A stretch of 8,341 nt of DNA, taken from assembly GCA_902766135.1 (NCBI GenBank), contig CACXCK010000084.1, positions 1 to 8,341 on the forward strand, written 5' to 3'. Source of the stretch: an uncultured Erysipelotrichaceae bacterium. Lineage in GTDB: Bacteria > Bacillota_I > Bacilli_A > RF39 > UBA660. Under the pieces are notes generated by a model, which was not told the origin of the DNA, searched no databases, and saw only the letters and a list, made by a program, of their open reading frames with translations. Of this stretch, positions 1 to 6,158 are shown in pieces. Each line of letters opens with the position of its first letter. Within the stretch, counting starts at the first letter, position 1. Both the position numbers and the translations under genes were made by a program.

Positions 1-40
1 AATATTAAATTGTTTAAATATTTTTAAAAAAATTTATGCA

Positions 41-73
41 TAAGAAAACCTCATATTTTAAAATATGGGGTTT
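41..73 (-). terminator. Intrinsic terminator at the end of the par-ychF-BI-1 operon
   Basis: On the minus strand AAACC-C-CATATT (62-73) pairs with AATATG-A-GGTTT (46-57) around a TTAA centre, with one C-A mismatch (68/51). TTTCTT follows, as GGTTTTCTTATG. The core ATATTTTAAAATAT is a perfect palindrome. Read on the plus strand the stem is slightly better (the mismatch becomes U-G) but lacks a T-run, so it acts for the minus-strand operon. The remaining 45 bases to the window edge are AT-rich with no gene visible. Confidence 0.65.
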
Positions 74-84
74 GTCTACATTCT

Positions 85-109
85 GAGATAATTATAAACT
101 AATTATCTC
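85..109 (-). repeat. Perfect inverted repeat across the BI-1 stop codon
   Basis: GAGATAATTA (85-94) and TAATTATCTC (100-109) are perfect ten-base complements with a five-base spacer. The TAG stop codon (99-101) lies at the junction of loop and arm. In RNA this gives an A-U-rich hairpin with no T-run directly after it, so it is not a classic terminator on its own. It may protect the 3' end or help the terminator 12 bases downstream. Confidence 0.7.
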
Positions 110-752
110 TTGATTTGCCTAATAATTGTAACAATCTAATAAATAAGTTAATAAAATCTAAATATAGCTGTAAAGCACCATAGATAGCTAAATTATCATC
201 ACTTAACGATTTATTATCGAAAATAACTAAAACCTTTTGTACATCATAAGCAGTATAACCTAAGAATACACCAATACCAACAATCGTTAAGATTAAATAA
301 AATGTTTCATTTTGTAAGAACATATTAATAATAGTACAAATTAGTATTCCAATTAAAAACATAAATAAATAAGTTCCAAATTTGGTTAAATCTATTTTAG
401 TATACTTTCCTATCATAGCTAGAACTCCAAACAACACAGCTGTTATCAAAAATACATAAACAATAGAAGACATCTCATAAACAATAAAAATACTAGAAAA
501 AGTAAGCCCTGTCACAAAAGAATACAATACAAAACATACTCTTGCTGTAGTCGCACTCATCGTCTTAATCTTTGCACTTAGAAAAATTACTAACCCTAGT
601 TCTAATAAAACAAATAAAATATAACCAGTACCACTAAAAATATGTATTAACATATTCTCATTCATAGAAACAACATACCCAGTTAAAAACGTAACAAGTA
701 ATCCCAAAAACATCCACATGAATACTTTGGATAAAATTTCATTTTTTTCCAT
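99..752 (-). CDS. Bax inhibitor-1 (BI-1/TMBIM) family membrane protein, YetJ-like
   Basis: BI-1 proteins are seven-helix membrane proteins; Bacillus YetJ is a pH-sensitive calcium leak channel. The 217-residue protein is nearly all hydrophobic, with about seven predicted helices from residue 9 to 211. The two aspartates of the YetJ pH-sensing pair are in the expected contexts: D170 in LGYTAYDVQ and D199 in YGALQLYLDFINLF, the strongest family signature. The ATG at 752 has AGGAGG (760-765) seven bases upstream. The gene starts 21 bases after ychF and is the last of the operon. A hairpin straddles its TAG stop and a terminator follows. Calcium transport is inferred from the family, not shown; a general membrane-quality role with FtsH is another possibility, since E. 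coli YccA of this family is an FtsH substrate and modulator. Confidence 0.93.
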   Translation of the reverse strand: MEKNEILSKVFMWMFLGLLVTFLTGYVVSMNENMLIHIFSGTGYILFVLLELGLVIFLSAKIKTMSATTARVCFVLYSFVTGLTFSSIFIVYEMSSIVYVFLITAVLFGVLAMIGKYTKIDLTKFGTYLFMFLIGILICTIINMFLQNETFYLILTIVGIGVFLGYTAYDVQKVLVIFDNKSLSDDNLAIYGALQLYLDFINLFIRLLQLLGKSRDN

Positions 753-773
753 ATCAATTCCTCCTACTATATA

Positions 774-1877
774 TTATACATTAAAACGGAAATAAACTAT
801 ATCTCCATCTTGCATAATATAATCTTTACCTTCTAAATATAACTTTCCAGCTTCTTGAACAGATTTTTCATCACCAAGACTCTGTAAATCATCAAACTTC
901 ATAATCTCAGCCTTAATAAAACCTCTTTCAATGTCACTATGTATAAGTCCAGCACACTTCTTTGCACTAGTCCCACTTTTAAACGTCCAAGCTCTACACT
1001 CGTCTTTACCAACCGTAAAAAACGTTTCTAAACCAAGTAAATGATAAGTAGCAAATATCAACTGGTCAAGACCAGTAGAAGTAATACCCAAAGACTCCAT
1101 AAAGGTCCTTTTATCACTTTCCTCATACTCAACTAATTCACTCTCTAACTTGGCACACATCACAATTACTAAAGAATTATGTTCCTCAGCATATTTTCTA
1201 ACCTCTTCAGTATACTTATTTTTACCAACTATTGCATCATCTTCACTAACATTTGCAACATAAATAATAGGTTTAGCTGTTATAAATTGAAAATTTTTCA
1301 AATAATTCAACTCATCATCACTGAAATCATCAATAGATCTAATTGGTTCATTATTAAGTAAGGCTTTTTGACACTTTGATAGTACTTCATATTCAAGTAA
1401 AGCATCCTTATCCTTAGTTGTTTGTGCTTTCTTAGTAATCTTACCCAATCTATTTTCAACAATTTCTAAATCAGATAAAACAAGCTCAACATTAATAACC
1501 TCAATATCCCTGATAGGATCTACACTCCCAGAAACATGAATAACATCAGAATTGTCGAAACATCTTACAACTTCAACTACAGCATCAACCTCTCTAATAT
1601 GGGCTAAAAACTTATTTCCAAGACCTTCACCACGACTGGCCCCTGCAACTAAACCAGCAATATCAGTAAACTCAAAACTAGTTGGAATAGTTCTTTTTGG
1701 CACATACATATTTTCCAAAAAAGTAAGTCTTGAATCCGGAACAGTAACTATACCTACATTAGGATCAATCGTTGCAAATGGATAATTAGCCGCTAAAATA
1801 TTTTGTTTTGTAATAGCATTAAATAAAGTACTCTTACCTACATTTGGTAGACCTACAATACCAGCTTTTAAACTCAT
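774..1877 (-). CDS. ychF: Ribosome-associated ATPase YchF (OLA1/Obg-related)
   Basis: YchF is a universally conserved Obg-related P-loop protein that prefers ATP over GTP and associates with ribosomes; it is linked to stress responses. The 367-residue protein is full length. The P-loop is GLPNVGKST (9-17) and G3 is TDIAGL with DIAG at 72-75. The YchF-specific run SRGEGLGNKFLAHIREVDAV is at 81-100. NVSE (209-212) replaces the NKxD of true GTPases, the feature tied to ATP use. The central coiled region is at about 125-200. The C-terminal TGS domain (about 283-366) ends LEGKDYIMQDGDIVYFRFNV, typical of the family. AGGAGG (1883-1888) lies five bases before the ATG and shares bases with the stop codon of the transporter gene, so the nine-base gap is almost all ribosome site. 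The gene order parB-mscS-DUF951-ychF is familiar in Firmicutes; here the transporter interrupts it. Confidence 0.97.
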   Translation of the reverse strand: MSLKAGIVGLPNVGKSTLFNAITKQNILAANYPFATIDPNVGIVTVPDSRLTFLENMYVPKRTIPTSFEFTDIAGLVAGASRGEGLGNKFLAHIREVDAVVEVVRCFDNSDVIHVSGSVDPIRDIEVINVELVLSDLEIVENRLGKITKKAQTTKDKDALLEYEVLSKCQKALLNNEPIRSIDDFSDDELNYLKNFQFITAKPIIYVANVSEDDAIVGKNKYTEEVRKYAEEHNSLVIVMCAKLESELVEYEESDKRTFMESLGITSTGLDQLIFATYHLLGLETFFTVGKDECRAWTFKSGTSAKKCAGLIHSDIERGFIKAEIMKFDDLQSLGDEKSVQEAGKLYLEGKDYIMQDGDIVYFRFNV

Positions 1878-1886
1878 GATAACCTC

Positions 1887-3413
1887 CTATAAAACAGGTA
1901 CCCCATTTATTCCCAAAGGTAAACCAACAACATACCATAAAACAATAATAACAGCAAAACATAAAAGAGTTGCTATAGAATATGGTACTTGATACTTTAT
2001 TGACTCATACATTGGACTATCCATATCTTTATTATACTTCATCATAATCGCAAGATAAATAACAAAGTAACTCATTAAAGGAGTAAGACCAAAAGATACA
2101 CCTTCACCAAGTCTAAAAATTATTTGACTAAATTCTGGAGTTATTCCAGCATTCATAAATACAGGTACAACAATTGGGGACAAAATTGCCCATTTACTTA
2201 CCGTCCCTGGTAAAATAAATGTAGAAATAATACTAACTACAAATAATAACAATATCAAAGGAATTCCCTGAAAATTAACACTACGTATAAACGAAGCAAG
2301 AATAGCTACCAAAACAGTTCCAATATTGGAATACTTAAAGACACTGATAAACAAAGATGCAACAAATATCAAAATTATTGAACCACCAATATCATCTAAA
2401 GAATAAGCTAAACTTTCAACAAACTCCTTATTTGATGTAATTGTTTTTGCTCCCATTCCATAAAATAAACCTAATATTACAAAAAAGAAAGTAACAATAA
2501 ACACAAATCCGTTAGAAAAGAATGAATTGTAATTAAATAATTTATCAACATACAATAACTGAGAATTATCAAGTAGTTTTCCAGAAAAAGGAAGTCCTGG
2601 AATAATATTATAAAGGAAAAACAAAAAATACGCTAGAGCAGCCAAAGCAGAAAACATCAATCCTCTACGCTCTTTTTTGCCAAGTTTAAACTCTTCTTCT
2701 TCGGTAGTCTCAATCTTTCCAACTTTTAAAGCAATATTTTTTTCTGTTACATTAACAATCACAATTGAAAGTACTATGGCACTTACAAACATTAAAAATA
2801 AACCACTAATAGAAGCCATTCTATACTCTGCATCAATTACCCTAGCAGCCGCTAAAGACGATGACAAAAGCGTACTATCAACACTTGTATACCATAATGA
2901 TAAACCTTGTCCACAACAAAGACCAGCAAACGAAGCAACAATACCTATCACAGGATTTCTTCTACCATACTTAAATATTAATGCACTTAATGGCATCATG
3001 ATTACAAATGAAATATCTCCCATGAAACTACCAATAATACTTAAGAATACAATCAAAAATGTTACGACATTTTTTTTCATCTTTTTAGTTATTAAAGTAA
3101 TAAATGATTTCAAAAAACCACTAGCTTCCATCACACCAAAGCCAATCAAAACAATTATAAAAGTACTAAAAGGTGTAAAATTAACGAAATTAGCGACAGT
3201 TTCACTAAATATATACTTAAATCCCGATAAACTAAACAAATTTAACACACTAACTAGTTCAACTGAATACTCTAAAGTACTAGAATTAACATGATATACT
3301 TGCTCATTTATATCTAACAAATTTAAAACTCCACTAAGAATAATCGTTAAACCTGTAAGTATCAAAAATATCATAACAGGATGTAAATTTAATTTTTTAT
3401 TCCATTGTTTCAT
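1887..3413 (-). CDS. abgT: AbgT family transporter (p-aminobenzoyl-glutamate/antimetabolite transporter)
   Basis: AbgT proteins are multi-helix inner-membrane transporters. E. coli AbgT imports p-aminobenzoyl-glutamate, and characterised relatives (MtrF, YdaH) have been described as exporting sulfonamides. The 508-residue protein is about the usual family length and hydrophobic throughout. Family hallmarks seen are HPVMIFL near the N-terminus, VLIGFGVMEASGFL, the GDISFVIMMPLSALIF segment with RNPVIG after it, the re-entrant-type ILPGTVSKWAILSPIVVPVFM, the FRLGEG/LTPLMSYF region, and the terminal VGLPLGINGVPVL, which mirrors the E. coli AbgT end (GLPIGPGIYPRL). The substrate cannot be assigned from this. 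The ATG at 3413 is preceded by GGTGAT at four bases. A GTG at 3422, with AAGG six bases upstream, is an alternative adding three residues. The start overlaps DUF951, and the TAG stop forms the first bases of the ychF ribosome site (TAGGAGG). Confidence 0.92.
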   Translation of the reverse strand: MKQWNKKLNLHPVMIFLILTGLTIILSGVLNLLDINEQVYHVNSSTLEYSVELVSVLNLFSLSGFKYIFSETVANFVNFTPFSTFIIVLIGFGVMEASGFLKSFITLITKKMKKNVVTFLIVFLSIIGSFMGDISFVIMMPLSALIFKYGRRNPVIGIVASFAGLCCGQGLSLWYTSVDSTLLSSSLAAARVIDAEYRMASISGLFLMFVSAIVLSIVIVNVTEKNIALKVGKIETTEEEEFKLGKKERRGLMFSALAALAYFLFFLYNIIPGLPFSGKLLDNSQLLYVDKLFNYNSFFSNGFVFIVTFFFVILGLFYGMGAKTITSNKEFVESLAYSLDDIGGSIILIFVASLFISVFKYSNIGTVLVAILASFIRSVNFQGIPLILLLFVVSIISTFILPGTVSKWAILSPIVVPVFMNAGITPEFSQIIFRLGEGVSFGLTPLMSYFVIYLAIMMKYNKDMDSPMYESIKYQVPYSIATLLCFAVIIVLWYVVGLPLGINGVPVL

Positions 3414-3603
3414 TATTATCACCCAAAACCTTTTTTAACTTACGTTCAAAATCAGGTCGCTCCATCATAATCTCATGACCACAATTAACACATTTTAATT
3501 TAATGTCGACACCAACTCGCGTAATAATCCACTCATTAGTTTTACAAGCATGAGGTTTCTTCATAATCACTCGATCATCAATTTTATACAATTTTTTTTC
3601 CAT
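3397..3603 (-). CDS. yyzM: DUF951 family small protein (YyzM-like), putative zinc-binding
   Basis: This is a 68-residue member of the DUF951 family, whose function is unknown. The core is recognisable: V-x-MKKPHACKTNEW (about 12-25), then R-V-G-V-D-I-K-L-K-C-V-N-C-G (29-42), then MMERPDFERKLKKVL. Cysteines 20, 38 and 41 with His18 or His43 could form a small zinc site; this is inference from residue spacing. I chose the ATG at 3603 because it gives the usual family length and has GAGGTG at good spacing; longer starts extend into mscS. The family sits between parB and ychF in many Firmicutes, as here, which supports the call. It overlaps mscS by 20 bases upstream and the transporter gene by 17 bases downstream, so all three are probably translationally coupled. 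Confidence 0.88.
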   Translation of the reverse strand: MEKKLYKIDDRVIMKKPHACKTNEWIITRVGVDIKLKCVNCGHEIMMERPDFERKLKKVLGDNNETME

Positions 3604-4384
3604 CATGCACCTCAATCTGCGTATAAGGTATCTTAATATTAGCTTTATCGTATTCAACTTTTACTAATCTTAAAGCTTCTCTTCTAATGCGCCAACGTTC
3701 ACTTGCCTTACAATAAATCATAAAAGAATAAATAATAGAACTATCAGCTAAATTATCAACACCTAAATATACACAATCTTTTATATTCTCATCATCTTTT
3801 AATTTAGCTATAATACCATTTAAAACTTTCTCTACTTTATTTACATCTTCTTCATAAGCAGTTGGAACATCTATTTTAACACCAGCACGCTCTTGTGACA
3901 AGTTTATTACGGAATTCATATTACGATTTGCAAATATATACTTCTCACCAGAAACACTCAAAACCTTAGTTGATTTTAAACTTAAGTCGACAACTTCTCC
4001 AACGAAATCACCAATCTTAACTACATCTCCAATTACATAGTAGTTTTCTATTATTATTGATATACCACTTAAAAAGTCTTGCACAGTATCTTGTAAAGCA
4101 AAGCCAAGAACAACTCCAACTATTCCAAGAGAAGCAAAAATTCCCTTAGTATCAACGCCGTAATTATCTAAAATCATAATAATAACAATACCAAATATAA
4201 AGAATTTCACAACATTTAATACAAGTTCAATAACAGTTGTTCTTTTTTTTAGTTCATACGTATCCTTATTTTTATTAAATAGCTTTTTTACTACTTTTCT
4301 AAGCAAAGAATACAAAACCAGCCCCACTACAAAAACAACAACAGAATATAAAAGTTTATCAAAAAAATCATTATTATACGTCAT
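3584..4384 (-). CDS. mscS: Small-conductance mechanosensitive channel, MscS family
   Basis: MscS-family channels open under membrane tension and release solutes during hypo-osmotic shock. The 266-residue protein has the minimal MscS plan. There are three hydrophobic helices at about 12-28, 52-73 and 80-112. The last is the Gly/Ala-patterned pore helix (GIFASLGIVGVVLGFALQDTVQDF). The beta domain follows with the family signature YYVIGDVVKIGDFVGEV (about 115-131), then an alpha/beta cytoplasmic vestibule domain to the end. AGAGGA lies about nine bases upstream of the ATG. The start overlaps parB by 11 bases and the end overlaps the DUF951 gene by 20 bases. An mscS gene next to parB is common in Firmicute origin regions. 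The family call is firm; conductance and ion preference cannot be read from the sequence. Confidence 0.95.
   Translation of the reverse strand: MTYNNDFFDKLLYSVVVFVVGLVLYSLLRKVVKKLFNKNKDTYELKKRTTVIELVLNVVKFFIFGIVIIMILDNYGVDTKGIFASLGIVGVVLGFALQDTVQDFLSGISIIIENYYVIGDVVKIGDFVGEVVDLSLKSTKVLSVSGEKYIFANRNMNSVINLSQERAGVKIDVPTAYEEDVNKVEKVLNGIIAKLKDDENIKDCVYLGVDNLADSSIIYSFMIYCKASERWRIRREALRLVKVEYDKANIKIPYTQIEVHDGKKIV
3608..3613 (-). promoter_or_regulatory. Ribosome binding site that fixes the DUF951 start
   Basis: GAGGTG lies inside the last codons of mscS, four bases before the ATG at 3603 and only one base before the adjacent in-frame ATG at 3606. The spacing favours 3603. An earlier in-frame ATG at 3657 would give an 86-residue product with a non-family basic extension that simply reads mscS in another frame. 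Confidence 0.7.
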
Positions 4385-5276
4385 ATAAAGAATCCTCTAC
4401 ACTAACACCAAGTATATCCAAAATACGTTCCAAATCCATTTCGGAATCAAAAGGTATTTCTATTTTTTTAGGGCCAATTTTTACCTTAGTTCCAACTTTT
4501 TCTCGCATAATCTTTTCATATATAGAACTTTTTACAGACCTAACTTCATGAGTTCTATACTGTGGTTCTTTCTTAGGTAAATCGCTTTCTGCAATTAATT
4601 TTTCAAGCTCTCTAACACTTAAGTCATGTGCTACTACTTTATCAGCAAGAGCCTTAACTTTATCATCGTCTGACAACTTACTTAAACACCTTGCATGCCC
4701 CATTGTAATTTTTCTATCACGCACTAAATCTTTTGTATAACTATTTAAAGACAATAACCCAAGCATATTCGTCACATGACTTCTGCTTTTCCCAAACTTA
4801 CGAGCAAATTCTTCTTGAGTAAGACCACCTATTTCAATTATTTTACTATATGCTTCAGCCTCATCAATTGGATTTAAATCCTCTCTTTGAATATTTTCAA
4901 GAAGAGCAATTTCCATCATTTCTTGGTCATTGAAATCTTTAATAACAGCTGGAATAGTATCCAAACCAGCAAGTTTGGCTGCCTTACAACGCCTTTCACC
5001 AGCAATTAACTCATACCCTTTAACAGTCTTTTTAACAATAACAGGTTCAATTACCCCATATTCTTTTATAGACCGAGATAAATCTTCTAGAGTTTTAGGA
5101 TCAAATACTTTTCTAGGTTGATACGGATTACTTCTAATTTCGCTAAGATTTATCTCTTTAATATCTTTTTTAGGAGTTTCATCAATTATATCCTTTTCTA
5201 AATCATTAAAATTAATTATTTCATTAGAAAATAACTGTTCTAAACCTTTTCCTAAAGCTTTTCTCTTAGTCTCCAT
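4374..5276 (-). CDS. parB: Chromosome partitioning protein ParB (Spo0J), parS-binding CTPase
   Basis: ParB binds parS sites near the origin, uses CTP to slide as a clamp on flanking DNA, recruits SMC and stimulates ParA ATPase. The 300-residue protein shows the expected order. The short N-terminal ParA-contact segment is KRKALGKGLEQLF (4-16), whose K/R-rich start is typical of ParA-activating peptides. The ParB/Srx domain (about 41-135) carries the CTP-binding GERRCKA motif (93-99) and ENIQREDLNPIDEA (127-140). A helix-turn-helix follows (about 150-178, LTQEEFARKFGKSRSHV), then a linker and a C-terminal dimerisation region. Its adjacency to parA favours Spo0J over the paralogue Noc. Its GTTTCAC-type target parS was not found in this window. 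The ATG at 5276 lies inside the end of parA, with a distant GGAAG about 12 bases upstream, so expression probably relies on coupling. The end overlaps mscS by 11 bases. Confidence 0.97.
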   Translation of the reverse strand: METKRKALGKGLEQLFSNEIINFNDLEKDIIDETPKKDIKEINLSEIRSNPYQPRKVFDPKTLEDLSRSIKEYGVIEPVIVKKTVKGYELIAGERRCKAAKLAGLDTIPAVIKDFNDQEMMEIALLENIQREDLNPIDEAEAYSKIIEIGGLTQEEFARKFGKSRSHVTNMLGLLSLNSYTKDLVRDRKITMGHARCLSKLSDDDKVKALADKVVAHDLSVRELEKLIAESDLPKKEPQYRTHEVRSVKSSIYEKIMREKVGTKVKIGPKKIEIPFDSEMDLERILDILGVSVEDSLYDV

Positions 5277-6051
5277 TTCTACTAATCACTTCCTTTGCTA
5301 AATTTTGATATGCAAGTGTCGCCCTAGATGTTGGATCATAATCGCTTATAGGTTTACCATGACTTGGAGCCTCAACTAGTCTAACAAGTCTAGGTATAAT
5401 CGTATTGAACACTCTTGTTTTAAAACATTTTCTAACTTCTTCAATAACTTCAAGCCCTATATTTGTTCTTCCATCTAACATCGTAAGAAGAACCCCTCCA
5501 ATTCTTAAATTAGGATTCATATTATTCTGAACTCTAATAATTGAATTTAAAAGTTGAGTGATACCTTCAAGAGCAAAGTATTCGCATTGAACTGGAATAA
5601 TTACTGAGTCACTAGCAACCAATGCATTCATTGTTAATATGCCTAGAGATGGTTGACAATCTATGATAATGTAATCATACACCTCACTCACCTCAGAAAG
5701 AATAATTCGTAACTGCTCATTTGGCTTAAAAGTATTATCTTCTAGCATTCGTTGTACAAACTCTACATCAACACCAGCTAAATTAATAGTAGCAGGAATA
5801 ACAGACAAATTTTTAAACTTAGTTTTAATAATAGCTTTTTTTATTTCCTCACGACCAGTAATAACCATATAAATATCATTATCAAAATCATTATTATTTA
5901 AACCAAGTCCAGTAGAAGCATTACCTTGAGGATCGAAATCAATTAATAATACCTTCTTACCCTCTTTTCCCAAAGCCGCAGCTAAATTAATACTAGTAGT
6001 GGTTTTACCTACTCCACCTTTTTGATTAACTAAAGAAATTATTTTTGCCAT
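5266..6051 (-). CDS. parA: Chromosome partitioning ATPase ParA (Soj)
   Basis: ParA/Soj is a deviant-Walker ATPase that binds DNA nonspecifically as an ATP dimer. Stimulated by ParB, it positions origins; in Bacillus it also modulates DnaA. The 261-residue protein starts directly with the nucleotide fold. The deviant Walker A is KGGVGKTT (11-18) with signature lysine K11; the Walker A' strand is VLLIDFDPQGNAS (about 34-46); the Walker B-like strand is YIIIDCQPSLG near residue 131. The length is usual for chromosomal Soj, and there is no N-terminal helix-turn-helix extension of the type Ia plasmid ParA kind. The ATG at 6051 has AAGGTGG four bases upstream (6056-6062). The stop overlaps the parB start by 11 bases, implying translational coupling. 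This is the first gene of the operon and is expected at the nucleoid. Confidence 0.97.
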   Translation of the reverse strand: MAKIISLVNQKGGVGKTTTSINLAAALGKEGKKVLLIDFDPQGNASTGLGLNNNDFDNDIYMVITGREEIKKAIIKTKFKNLSVIPATINLAGVDVEFVQRMLEDNTFKPNEQLRIILSEVSEVYDYIIIDCQPSLGILTMNALVASDSVIIPVQCEYFALEGITQLLNSIIRVQNNMNPNLRIGGVLLTMLDGRTNIGLEVIEEVRKCFKTRVFNTIIPRLVRLVEAPSHGKPISDYDPTSRATLAYQNLAKEVISRNGD

Positions 6052-6082
6052 AATACCACCTTACTTTTATCAGTATAAAACT

Positions 6083-6111
6083 ATTTTATCATAAACTTAA
6101 ACTTTTGTCTT
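6083..6111 (-). promoter_or_regulatory. Probable promoter of the parA-parB operon
   Basis: On the minus strand AAGACA (6106-6111, four of six -35 bases) is followed by a 17-base spacer and TAAAAT (6083-6088, five of six -10 bases). TGA just before the -10 gives an extended -10 (TGATAAAAT). Transcription would start near 6076, leaving a leader of about 25 bases before the parA ATG at 6051. A weaker alternative -10, TATACT at 6072-6077, has a poor -35. The 82-base gap after the previous terminator is the only intergenic space upstream of the seven-gene run. Confidence 0.55.
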
Positions 6112-6112
6112 T

Positions 6113-6158
6113 AAAAAAGAACAAAAAAGAAGACTAGTTAATAACCTCTATCTTCTTT
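6113..6158 (-). terminator. Intrinsic terminator overlapping the 3' end of the unknown membrane protein gene
   Basis: On the minus strand AAAGAAGATAG (6148-6158) pairs with CTA-G-TCTTCTTT (6126-6137): 11 pairs with one bulged G at 6134. The loop is 6138-6147. A T-rich run TTTGTTCTTTTTT (6113-6125) follows. The TAG stop codon (6134-6136) is inside the right arm. This separates the unit from parA, although the stem is A-U-rich and may be partial. Confidence 0.5.

Noticed and set aside
34..43. Palindrome TTATGCATAA as an operator
   Set aside because: A short isolated palindrome in AT-rich sequence just after the terminator; no promoter or second copy supports a function.
2542..2550. TTATCAACA resembling a DnaA box
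   Set aside because: A single site with a mismatch inside the abgT coding sequence and no cluster around it; expected by chance in AT-rich DNA.
1179..3294. Plus-strand open frames at 1179-1361, 1552-1785 and 2677-3294
   Set aside because: They are antisense to well-conserved ychF and abgT coding sequence, show low-complexity or Ser/Thr/Pro-rich translations and have no convincing ribosome sites.
3604..3657. Longer DUF951 start at 3657 giving 86 residues
   Set aside because: The extra residues only re-read mscS in another frame, do not match the family, and the good GAGGTG site points to 3603.
5266..6051. Plasmid-type partition module
   Set aside because: ParA length, the lack of an N-terminal DNA-binding extension and the mscS-DUF951-ychF neighbours indicate the chromosomal Soj/Spo0J system.
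6095..6125. Hairpin between TTTTGTTCTTT and AAAGACAAAA as a parA operator or second terminator
   Set aside because: The stem is almost all A-T with a bulge, has no following T-run and overlaps the putative -35 by composition; too weak to claim.
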